A DNA stretch of 64,000 nucleotides from contig DATDHU010000071.1 of assembly GCA_036521415.1 (NCBI GenBank), forward strand, positions 48,313 to 112,312. Direction: 5' to 3'. Below are positions 17,102-24,246 of this stretch, piece after piece. Source of the DNA: DASXMT01 sp036521415. GTDB lineage: Bacteria > Actinomycetota > Acidimicrobiia > Acidimicrobiales > RAAP-2. Under the pieces are notes generated by a model. That model worked only from the letters and a program-made list of their open reading frames with translations. It searched no databases and was not told the origin of the DNA. The stretch's first letter is position 1. Every line of letters begins with the position of its first letter. The position numbers and the translations under genes are program-made.

Positions 17102-17615
17102 TGGGCCTCGTCCAGGCACTCGGCTGTCAGATCCCCCAACCCAATGCCGCCCAGCGCGCGATGTGGCACGTTTCAGCCTCGCCCCCGGGGGCGTGGTGGT
17201 CTTCGAAGATCCTGCACCGGGTCGACAGGCCCCTGCTTCGGCGCACCCACGGTCGCCTCGCCGTCCCTGAGATCTTGGCCGGCATTCCCTTCATCACCAT
17301 CATCACCACCGGTGCCCGCACCGGGCAACGCCGGGAGACACCATTCCTGGGAGTGCCGGTGGGGGACGACCTGGCCGTCGTCGGGACCCACTTCGGGAAA
17401 CCGGGCACCCCGGCTTGGTACTACAACCTTCGAGCGTAGCCAACCTTCGAGATCGCCTATCGGGGCAGGGTGGTCCCCGCTCGAGCCCGTGAAGCCGGAG
17501 GAGAGGAGTGGTCAACCATCTGGGCGCGGGCTCGCAGTGTCTATGCGGGTACGAGGCCTATGCCCGTCGAATCCGAGACCGCCCCATTCACATCATGTGC
17601 TGGACGAGCCTTAGG
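17101..17615 (+). pseudogene. Nitroreductase/deazaflavin (Ddn-type) oxidoreductase, disrupted
   Basis: The first 112 codons encode a good F420-binding split-barrel protein: ITIITTGARTGQRRETPFLG and VGTHFGKPGTPAWYYNLRA are the family core. A TAG at 17437-17439 interrupts it, but the same frame continues with homologous sequence (TFEIAYRGRVVPARAREA, then WSTIWARARSVYAG). After that a one-base deletion shifts the frame: the next family segment GYEAYARRIRDRPIHIM is found in the following frame at about 17550-17600. Two separate lesions make a true pseudogene more likely than one read error, but errors in the assembly cannot be excluded. The end overlaps the convergent cNMP-binding gene. Confidence 0.75.
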
Positions 17616-18042
17616 CGGCGAGGGCCAGGTCCGCGGAACGAAGGCTCGAAGCCTGGGTGATCCGCGTGGCCGCGGCCGGAGCGGACCGCAGGATCTCCCG
17701 GAATTCAGCCGCGTTGCTCACGTACGCAGTCAGGTCGGTCGTAGCGGTGACGGTGGCGGTCCGGGGGACGCCCTGAAGGAGGGCAATCTCTCCTACGAAC
17801 TCGCCGTCATGCAGTTCGGCGACCTTGGAGACGCCGTAGCCGTCGGACTTGGTCACTTCTGCCTGGCCCGAGGCGATGATGAGGAATTCGTTCCCGGTCT
17901 TCCCCTCACGGATCAGGACGTGACCGGCGGGAACGGTGACCATGGTCAGCAGCGAATCAACCTTGGCAAGCTCGCGCTTGCTGCAGTCTTCAAAAAGCTC
18001 CAACCGTCCGAGTGTGCTCGAGGCGTGGTTCCGATTCCTCAT
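17611..18042 (-). CDS. Cyclic nucleotide-binding domain protein (no effector domain)
   Basis: A 143-residue protein that is almost entirely one cNMP-binding domain: VPAGHVLIREGKTGNEFLII, GQAEVTKSDGYG, and the phosphate-binding cassette DGEFVGEIALLQGVPRTATV with its Gly-Glu-Ile-Ala-Leu and Arg-Thr-Ala. There is no DNA-binding helix-turn-helix after the domain, so it is not a Crp regulator by itself. ATG 18042 is chosen over an upstream in-frame start because GGAGG lies seven bases before it. A well-formed promoter stands about 50 bases upstream. Its function, possibly regulatory by protein contact, is unknown. Confidence 0.86.
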   Translation of the reverse strand: MRNRNHASSTLGRLELFEDCSKRELAKVDSLLTMVTVPAGHVLIREGKTGNEFLIIASGQAEVTKSDGYGVSKVAELHDGEFVGEIALLQGVPRTATVTATTDLTAYVSNAAEFREILRSAPAAATRITQASSLRSADLALAA

Positions 18043-18091
18043 TGTCTGACCTCCATCTTCTCTAGGCGATGTGTCGTGCTCGACCAACACA

Positions 18092-18120
18092 ATTCTGCCT
18101 GGATGGAGTATATCTGTCAA
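18092..18120 (-). promoter_or_regulatory. Promoter of the cNMP-binding gene
   Basis: On the minus strand, TTGACA (18120-18115) and CAGAAT (18097-18092) are separated by 17 bases, about 50 bases upstream of the ATG at 18042. The region is markedly AT-rich compared with its surroundings. This is the clearest -35/-10 pair I can find in the window. Confidence 0.6.
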
Positions 18121-18148
18121 ACAGTTTAGTCAGATCATACTCATCTGA
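18114..18148. promoter_or_regulatory. Two inverted repeats at the cNMP gene promoter
   Basis: CTGT-CAA-ACAG (18114-18124) overlaps the -35 element, and TCAGAT-N7-ATCTGA (18130-18148) lies just upstream of it. The second is a 19-bp palindrome of ordinary dimer-operator size. Their position suits a repressor and an activator site respectively; the binding protein is unknown. Confidence 0.5.
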
Positions 18149-18200
18149 ATTCAAGATGACCATCGCCGTGACCACGCAATTGGTCGATCGAACATGGCCG

Positions 18201-19061
18201 CTACGGGCGAGGGGGTTCGGTGCCCGACGGGCGCTCGGGGGGAGAGTCCGTTCCCGAGTCACCGGCGTCATTGGGTGGTGTGGTTCCAAAGACCTCGCTC
18301 TCGGTGGCGAGATTCTGCTCTGGAGGCTCGGCTTGGGGTGCCACCGGCTCGGCCTGGGGCGCCACCGGCTGGGCCTGGGGCGCCACCGGCTGGGCCTGAG
18401 GGGCGGCGACCGGAGGCTCGTACGCCGCGGCGGGCTCGGGCGTGAATGCTGGATCAGGGACCTGGGCAGGCCCGGTCTGAGTCATGCCCGGGAGGCCTTG
18501 TGCTGCTCCGACCGCCACGAGGGGACCGTTGTGACGGGCCGCCCAACCGACGGCGAACGCACTGCACATGACCAGGATCAGTCCTGGTCCGAGGGCGTAA
18601 CCGAGCTGGTACTCCAGCACTCGCATCGGAGTGCCGCCGACGAAGTAGGCGTGCGTGGTCACCAGTACCGGCCACGCCAGAGGACCGATCACGAACCAGG
18701 CCCCACTGGCGATGCCGATGATGCCGGCGGTGCTGAGGCTCAGGCGTCGGCGTGTGACTGCGGCGTTGACCGGCGCCATGAAGGTAAGACCGGCGAGGCA
18801 GCCCAGCGCACCAGGGATCAATGCCAGCACAGCATGGCTCAGCTCCCAGTGCCACGACGCGGACCCGTCGGCGCTGAAACCGAATGTCGGACCGACGAAG
18901 GCCACGATCCCGCCCCACGCCGAGACCACGAAGGCAACGAAGCCGACCATCCCCAAGCTGATCGACGTCGCCCGCAGTGCGGTACCCGGCTCTTGCGTCG
19001 ATGCCCTCCGATGCAGTCCGTACCCGCCCCTACCTGTTGCTTGTCCGAGCGTGGTCGTCAT
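18201..19061 (-). CDS. Four-helix membrane protein with Pro/Gln repeat tail
   Basis: A 286-residue protein of no recognised family. From ATG 19061 (GGAGAGGAG upstream) it has about 30 soluble residues, then four hydrophobic segments: around SISLGMVGFVAFVVSAWGG, ELSHAVLALIPGALGCLAGL, LSTAGIIGIASGAWFVIGP, and LGPGLILVMCSAFAVGWAA. A cytoplasmic or external tail of about 85 residues follows, with four near-perfect seven-residue repeats (PVAPQAQ type) and an acidic, Pro-rich end. The tail resembles flexible wall-spanning or scaffold linkers. It sits upstream of the cNMP gene on the same strand (158-base gap). Function unknown. Confidence 0.8.
   Translation of the reverse strand: MTTTLGQATGRGGYGLHRRASTQEPGTALRATSISLGMVGFVAFVVSAWGGIVAFVGPTFGFSADGSASWHWELSHAVLALIPGALGCLAGLTFMAPVNAAVTRRRLSLSTAGIIGIASGAWFVIGPLAWPVLVTTHAYFVGGTPMRVLEYQLGYALGPGLILVMCSAFAVGWAARHNGPLVAVGAAQGLPGMTQTGPAQVPDPAFTPEPAAAYEPPVAAPQAQPVAPQAQPVAPQAEPVAPQAEPPEQNLATESEVFGTTPPNDAGDSGTDSPPERPSGTEPPRP
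18328..18404 (-). repeat. 21-bp tandem repeat encoding PVAPQA(Q/E)
   Basis: Roughly four copies of a 21-bp unit inside the preceding membrane protein gene, each encoding a seven-residue Pro/Ala/Gln unit. The copies differ mostly at silent or Gln/Glu positions, as expected for slippage expansion. Confidence 0.8.
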
Positions 19062-19247
19062 AGCGACTCCTCTCCCCGTTTCATGAAACGGCCATACGGC
19101 CAAAGCGTTGGGTCCGTCTCCAAACGGAGAGATACCCGCGGGAGAACCGGGCAAAACCAGGGAGCTCGTGGCCACGTGGCCCTCTGACCCGGTACCGCGG
19201 GCGAGCTCATGACGAGGCATCCCCCCCAGCGTGCGGATGGCGCGCCC

Positions 19248-20273
19248 CTAGCCGACGACGGGTGCGACGAGGGTGCAGGGTGGTGGTTGCGCCTGCGCCG
19301 GGTCCAGCGCATTGAGCACGTCCTGGGCGGCCACCGGGTCGGACGCGAGAGAGACGTGGTCGGCGAGGTCGAGCGGGCACTGGTTCTGGACGACGATGTT
19401 CGTACTGTTGCGCCCGGCGATCTCCCCGTTCGTGTACGGGACCACTAACTCGTCGTGCGTGGTCATGATCTGGGTGTAGCGCACGCCGGGAACGGCCACA
19501 CCGCCGGCATCGAGGCCTTCGGTGAAGGCCGAATGAGGGGCGAATTCGAGACATGCACCGCAGACCGGGCCCAACAGCTGCGCTTCGCCCGATCCGAAGC
19601 CGAGGGCGGCGGCGACCTCTTCGACCATGAGGGGATCGGCGACTTCGGTGCCGTGCACGACAGGAGCCAAGCCGACAAAGGCGTCGACGTGAGCCGACCC
19701 ACCCAGGAATTTGAGGTAGTAGTCGGGCATGGTGGCCCCTTCGGAATGTCCGACCAGGTCGACTTTGGCCGCTCCAGTGGCGGTGAGCACCTTGTCCACG
19801 AACGCGGCGAGCACGGTCGCGCTCTGCTCCATCGGCATCAACCCACCGAACTCGTCAAGCGGAGCAGTGGTAAAGCTGGGATTGGTGCCGTAGGTCAAGG
19901 TGAACACGCAGTACCCGTTGTCGGCGAGCAGGGGCGAGATGGTCTGCCAGTTGTCGGTCTCGTTGGCCAACAGACCGTGTACGAGCACGACAGGTTCGGG
20001 GTGGGTCGCAGAGGGCTTGCAGGACCAGTCGTTGGCTCCGGGCGGTGGCGTATCCGGCCCGGCGGGGGCGGCGAGGATGTTGGCCAGGAAGGTGTACGGC
20101 ACCGGATACCTGGCGGCGACGGCCGGACCACCAGGCACCGACGGCGTTGTCGCGCCGGCGGGGGTTGCGGTGAACGTGTCGAGGGTCGTGGCTCCGGTCA
20201 TGCCGAGCGCGGCGGCAGCCAGGACGGCGGCCAAGCCCGTTCCGATCCATCGTGTCGGCTTGTCGTTCCACAT
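19248..20273 (-). CDS. Secreted alpha/beta-hydrolase, triacylglycerol lipase type
   Basis: A 341-residue exported lipase/esterase of the LipA (lipase class 2) type. A signal peptide (basic start, then GTGLAAVLAAAALGM) precedes an alpha/beta-hydrolase fold. PVVLVHGLLANETDNW holds the oxyanion HG, VDLVGHSEGATMPDYY the GxSxG nucleophile elbow, and the end has PLDLADHVSLASDPVA with the candidate catalytic His. CGACLEF and NQCPLDL/PPPCTL cysteines may form disulfides. ATG 20273 is chosen because GGGAGGAG lies nine bases upstream; an in-frame TTG three codons earlier is too close to it. A perfect hairpin abuts the ribosome site. Confidence 0.9.
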   Translation of the reverse strand: MWNDKPTRWIGTGLAAVLAAAALGMTGATTLDTFTATPAGATTPSVPGGPAVAARYPVPYTFLANILAAPAGPDTPPPGANDWSCKPSATHPEPVVLVHGLLANETDNWQTISPLLADNGYCVFTLTYGTNPSFTTAPLDEFGGLMPMEQSATVLAAFVDKVLTATGAAKVDLVGHSEGATMPDYYLKFLGGSAHVDAFVGLAPVVHGTEVADPLMVEEVAAALGFGSGEAQLLGPVCGACLEFAPHSAFTEGLDAGGVAVPGVRYTQIMTTHDELVVPYTNGEIAGRNSTNIVVQNQCPLDLADHVSLASDPVAAQDVLNALDPAQAQPPPCTLVAPVVG

Positions 20274-20289
20274 GTGATCCAAGGCTCCT

Positions 20290-20306
20290 CCCGGTCCGTG
20301 ACCGGG
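20290..20306 (-). promoter_or_regulatory. Hairpin abutting the lipase ribosome-binding site
   Basis: CCCGGTC (20290-20296) and GACCGGG (20300-20306) form a perfect 7-bp stem with a three-base loop. On the minus strand its 3' arm runs directly into the GGGAGGAG ribosome site of the lipase gene, sharing the G residues. It could limit ribosome access; no ligand-binding RNA fold is recognisable. Confidence 0.4.
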
Positions 20307-20420
20307 CCGACGAGGACGGCGCCGGGCGGTGCACCAACCTCTGGAGCAACGCCGGGAGGTACCCAGTCTTGCGGTACGGCCCCGTGGAGAGGAGAGCGCG
20401 GGCTCGGACCGGCGCCGCTG

Positions 20421-21917
20421 TCAGTCCTCGCCGCCGAGTGCGGCGGCAACCTTCCGGCGGACCAGCTTCCCTGTGTCCGTGTACGGGAGCTCCTCCCACA
20501 CCACGATCTGGTCGGGTGTCTTCGAGGTTCGCAACTGCTTGCGGACGAAGGCGCGCAGGTCCTCGCTGTCGATCAACTCGCCGGCGACGGGGACGATCAC
20601 CGCGGCGATTCGTTGGCCCCACTCCTCATCGGGAACGCCCACGACGGCAACGTCGGCCACGGCCGGGTGTTGGACCAGGACCTCCTCGATCTCGGCCGGG
20701 GCGATGTTCTCGCCCCCCCGGATGATGGTGTCGTCGGTCCGTCCCTCGATGAACAAATAGCCGTCGGCGTCGAAGAATGCGCGGTCACGAGTGGGAAACC
20801 ACCCCTCATCATCGAGCGGTGACTGGGCCGACAGATACTCGCCCGACACCTGCTCTCCTCTGAGCCAGAGATCGCCTGCTTCTCCGACCGGGAGCGGCGT
20901 GCCGTCGACCCCCCGCACCTCGGCCTCGATGCCGGGAATGAGGCGGCCGGCCGAACCCAGGCGGGCGCGGACATCGGCATCCTCGCTCTCGATGGCCGAC
21001 CGGTGGTCCTCGGGCCCGAGGAGGGCGATGGTCGAACTGGTCTCGGTCAGACCGTAGGCGTTGACGAATTCGGTGGTCGGGAACAGCTCGAGGGCGCGGG
21101 CCACAATGGTCGGGGCGATCCGGGATCCCCCGTAGGAGAGCGTCCGGAGGCTGGACACGCCGGCGTCTTCCTGGCCGGCCAGGGATTCGACGATCCGGGC
21201 CAGCATGGTGGGCACCACCATGGCGTGGGTCACCTGCTCCTTGCGTACTGTCTCGAGCCACACCTCGGGGCTGAAGGCGTCGAGGTAGACGAGCCGACGA
21301 CCGGCATAGAGGTTGCTGACCAGATTGGCCACCCCGGCCACGTGGTATGGCGGGACGGTGACGGCCACGGCATCCGCCTCCTCCGCTCCGCCGAAGTCGA
21401 CCGAGGAGAAGACGTAGGACAGGAGATGGCGGTGTCGCAGGATGGCCGCTTTGGGGGCTGAGGTCGTGCCGCTCGTATAGAGGAGGACACAGATGCCCTC
21501 CGGGTCATTCGGCCACTCCTCGCAGGTGGGGCCGATCGCCGTCGACGCCATCCAGTCGTCCCGGTCGATCACCGGGTGGTTGACGCCGGACAGGCTGGAC
21601 TTGGCCAGCTCGTCTGCGATGACTAGGACGTCGTCGTGCTGGTCGAGCAGGCCGGTCACCTGCTCGTGACCCAGCCGGTAGTTGATCGGCAGTATGGGGA
21701 CCCCGGCCCACGAGCTGGCGAAGACGGCGACGGCGAAGGCGGGCGAGTTGGTGCCGACGTAGGCGACGTGGGCGACCCCGTCGCGCCGGATCCTCGCCGC
21801 GGCGATGCCGGCCCGCCGGTAGAGCTCCTCGTAGCTGAGCCCGTCGTCACCGCGGCCGATGGCCACACGGGTCGGGTGGCCGGACATGGCCATGTCGAGC
21901 AACATCATGAGATTCAC
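20421..21917 (-). CDS. Class I adenylate-forming acyl-CoA synthetase
   Basis: A 498-residue fatty-acid/aryl-CoA ligase of the ANL superfamily. The P-loop ICVLLYTSGTTSAPKAAIL is near residue 147, followed by VNAYGLTETSS, the aspartate-bearing FIEGRTDDTIIRGGENIAP and the C-terminal PYTDTGKLVRRKV with the catalytic lysine. The length is normal for this subfamily. The start is GTG 21917 (an ATG pair three codons downstream is an alternative). It is divergent from an enoyl-CoA hydratase gene across 205 bases. The acid substrate cannot be told from the sequence. Confidence 0.93.
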   Translation of the reverse strand: MNLMMLLDMAMSGHPTRVAIGRGDDGLSYEELYRRAGIAAARIRRDGVAHVAYVGTNSPAFAVAVFASSWAGVPILPINYRLGHEQVTGLLDQHDDVLVIADELAKSSLSGVNHPVIDRDDWMASTAIGPTCEEWPNDPEGICVLLYTSGTTSAPKAAILRHRHLLSYVFSSVDFGGAEEADAVAVTVPPYHVAGVANLVSNLYAGRRLVYLDAFSPEVWLETVRKEQVTHAMVVPTMLARIVESLAGQEDAGVSSLRTLSYGGSRIAPTIVARALELFPTTEFVNAYGLTETSSTIALLGPEDHRSAIESEDADVRARLGSAGRLIPGIEAEVRGVDGTPLPVGEAGDLWLRGEQVSGEYLSAQSPLDDEGWFPTRDRAFFDADGYLFIEGRTDDTIIRGGENIAPAEIEEVLVQHPAVADVAVVGVPDEEWGQRIAAVIVPVAGELIDSEDLRAFVRKQLRTSKTPDQIVVWEELPYTDTGKLVRRKVAAALGGED

Positions 21918-22122
21918 GGTCTGGAATTCCTCTGTTCAGTCAATCCGCCCTGGCACCCTAAACGACCCCCGACACGGGAAGCGATCCCGCCGTCTCGGGG
22001 CCGGGGGCAGGCCACTGCTCCGGGGGCCGGGGCGGGAGGTGCGGGGGCTGACCAGGACACTACGATGCCAGCGGAGTAGCGGCCGCCTCCGGGGCGACGA
22101 GCGGGACGAAGCGAGGAATCGA

Positions 22123-22881
22123 GTGTCTGACCTGGTGCTGGTGGACGTGACCGATGGTATCGCCCTCGTCACCCTCAACCGCCCCGAGGCCCGGAACGCA
22201 CTGAGCTCGGACATGCTCTCGCAGCTGGTCGCGCACATGACCCGGCTCGATGCCCGGGCAGACGTGGACGTGCTGGTACTGACGGGTGCAGGACCGGCGT
22301 TTTGCGCCGGCCTGGACCTCAAGGAGATGGCCGCCTCGGGGGCGAACATCCGACCCGCCGACGGGCGGCCGTGGCCTGAGCTGGCCAAGCCCTTGATCGG
22401 GGCAGTGAACGGAGCGGCCGTCACCGGCGGGCTGGAGCTGGCGCTCGCCTGCGACTTCCTGATCGCCTCGGAACGGGCCCGCTTCGCCGACACCCACACC
22501 CGGGTGGGGCTCGTCCCCTTTTGGGGGATGTCCGTCCTCCTCCCGCAGGCGGTCGGGGTGCGCGTGGCCCGAGAGATGAGCCTGACCGGGAATTTCATCG
22601 ACGCGGAGGAGGCGCGCCGGGTCGGACTGGTGAACCGGGTCGTCCCCCACGACGACCTCCTGCCGGTGGCAATGGCCCTGGCTGCCGATATCGCCTCGGC
22701 CGAGCCGGCGGCGACGCGCGTCCTCGTGTCCGAATACCGGAGTTTCTCCGGTGGGGGACCGGCCGCACTGGCCGAGGAGGTTCGCAGGGCCGAGGCCTTC
22801 CTCGGAGCAGGCGTCGATCCGGTGCTTATCGAACAACGCCGGATTGACCTGCTCGAGCGGGCCCGCCGGCAGGCCCGCTGA
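22123..22881 (+). CDS. Enoyl-CoA hydratase/isomerase family protein
   Basis: A 252-residue crotonase. The oxyanion-hole segments are AGPAFCAGLDLKEM and GAVNGAAVTGGLELALACD, then the hexamer-contact part ADTHTRVGLVPFWGMSVLL. The two glutamates used for hydration in classical hydratases fall at GGLELALA and near FADTHTRVGL; the second is replaced, so isomerase, hydrolase or other crotonase chemistry is possible. GTG 22123 with GAGGA five bases upstream is preferred. The HAD gene follows after 90 bases. It is likely part of the acyl-CoA degradation set begun by the divergent synthetase. Confidence 0.9.
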   Translation: MSDLVLVDVTDGIALVTLNRPEARNALSSDMLSQLVAHMTRLDARADVDVLVLTGAGPAFCAGLDLKEMAASGANIRPADGRPWPELAKPLIGAVNGAAVTGGLELALACDFLIASERARFADTHTRVGLVPFWGMSVLLPQAVGVRVAREMSLTGNFIDAEEARRVGLVNRVVPHDDLLPVAMALAADIASAEPAATRVLVSEYRSFSGGGPAALAEEVRRAEAFLGAGVDPVLIEQRRIDLLERARRQAR

Positions 22882-22971
22882 CCGGATGCCCTCACCGACC
22901 ATGGGCCGGCTGGCTGGGATCCCCTCGACGACCGCCAGGGGCGACGTCCAAACCAAGAGACAAGGACGACC

Positions 22972-23604
22972 GTGATCCGATCCGTCATGTTCGACTTCGG
23001 TGGGGTCATCACCGACAGCCCGTTCGACGCCTTCCAGCGGTACGAGGAAGCTGAGGGGCTTCCGGTCGGCGCCATCCGCAGCATCAACGCGACCAATCCC
23101 GACACCAATGCCTGGGCCCAGCTCGAACGGGGCGAAGTCGACATGTCCGAGTTCTTCGACCTCTTCGAAGGCGAGGCGAACGCCGCCGGGTACCGAGTGG
23201 ACGCGCGGGTCGTGATGGCGAGGCTGTCGGGCGAGGTGCGGCCGGCCATGGTCGAGGCGCTGCGCCGCTGTTCGGAGCGATTCAAGACGGCCTGTCTGAC
23301 CAACAACTTCGTGCTCGACCAGAACGCCGACCTGCTCCCGGCCCGTCCCGACGTGGCCGAGGCCCTGGCCCTGTTCGACGTGGTGCTGGAATCGTCCAAA
23401 CTGGGTGTCCGGAAGCCCGACCCCCGCTTCTACGAGATGGCCTGCGAGATCGTGGGTGTGACCCCGGACCAGGTGGTCTATCTCGACGACCTGGGCATCA
23501 ATTTGAAACCGGCCCGGGCCATGGGCATGTGGACCATCAAGGTCACCTCCCCGGAGATGGCGCTCGAGGAGTTGTCGGCGATCCTGGGTATGCCGCTCGG
23601 GTGA
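22972..23604 (+). CDS. HAD-superfamily (IA) hydrolase
   Basis: A 210-residue HAD phosphatase-like protein. Motif I is VMFDFGGVITDSPFDAF with nucleophile Asp8; the acid/base position two residues later is Gly, as in HAD members related to soluble epoxide hydrolase N-domains and acyl-CoA-dehydrogenase-linked HADs. Motif III is KLGVRKPDPRFYEM and motif IV VYLDDLGINLKPA. Such proteins sit next to acyl-CoA genes in actinobacteria. The loss of the second Asp makes ordinary phosphatase activity uncertain. GTG 22972 start. Confidence 0.88.
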   Translation: MIRSVMFDFGGVITDSPFDAFQRYEEAEGLPVGAIRSINATNPDTNAWAQLERGEVDMSEFFDLFEGEANAAGYRVDARVVMARLSGEVRPAMVEALRRCSERFKTACLTNNFVLDQNADLLPARPDVAEALALFDVVLESSKLGVRKPDPRFYEMACEIVGVTPDQVVYLDDLGINLKPARAMGMWTIKVTSPEMALEELSAILGMPLG

Positions 23605-23650
23605 TTCGGAGCCCGGCCGGCAGGGCCCCGGGTAGCTACCCTTCAGTGCC

Positions 23651-24163
23651 GTGAGCCGTCGCCCTCTCCACTTCGACCCCATCGACGAGGCCCGGTCCCA
23701 GTGGGCGAAGCGTTGGGACGCGGATGCAAGCGAAGCCATGGCTGCGGCCACCTCGATCATGCGGGCGCAACAGGTGGTCCTCGCCGCCGTCGACGGGGCA
23801 CTGCGACCGTTCGGGCTGACCTTCGCCCGGTACGAGGGGTTGGTACTCCTCTCGTTCAGCCGTGGTGGGTCACTCCCGCTGGGCAAGATGGGCGAGCGCT
23901 TGATGATCCACCCCACCAGCGTCACCAACATCATCGACCGGCTCGAGGCCCAGGGGCTGGTGGCGCGGGTGCCCCATCCCACCGATGGCCGGACCACGTT
24001 GGCCGAGGTGACATCCGAGGGCCGTGCCCTGGCCACGCGGGCCACCCGCGCCGTCAACGAGATCGCCCTCGGTCTCGGGATGCTCGACGACCATGACCTC
24101 CACGAGCTCTTCCGGATCATCCGCAAGATCCGCGTGCACATCGGCGACTTCACCGACCCGTAG
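23651..24163 (+). CDS. MarR-family transcriptional regulator
   Basis: A 170-residue MarR-type winged-helix repressor. The fold is visible as the N-terminal helices (MRAQQVVLAAVDGALRPFG), the recognition region LGKMGERLMIHPTSVTNIID, and the wing RVPHPTDGRTTLAEVTSEG with the typical D-R pattern. It probably responds to an acyl or aromatic ligand and controls neighbouring acyl-CoA genes. The start GTG 23651 has no Shine-Dalgarno; TACCCT at 23637-23642 stands eight bases upstream, suggesting a leaderless transcript. It is convergent with icmF. Confidence 0.88.
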   Translation: MSRRPLHFDPIDEARSQWAKRWDADASEAMAAATSIMRAQQVVLAAVDGALRPFGLTFARYEGLVLLSFSRGGSLPLGKMGERLMIHPTSVTNIIDRLEAQGLVARVPHPTDGRTTLAEVTSEGRALATRATRAVNEIALGLGMLDDHDLHELFRIIRKIRVHIGDFTDP

Positions 24164-24246
24164 CCACCGGGGCGCAATCGCTGGATCGAGGCGGACCCGC
24201 CGACCGGATCGCTCGACCGATGCGGGGTGGGCGCTCTCGACCCCAC

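Noticed and set aside
22060..24246. A long minus-strand open frame (over 700 codons) antisense to the enoyl-CoA hydratase, HAD and MarR genes
   Set aside because: It mirrors the GC-rich codon bias of three well-supported plus-strand genes and shows no family similarity.
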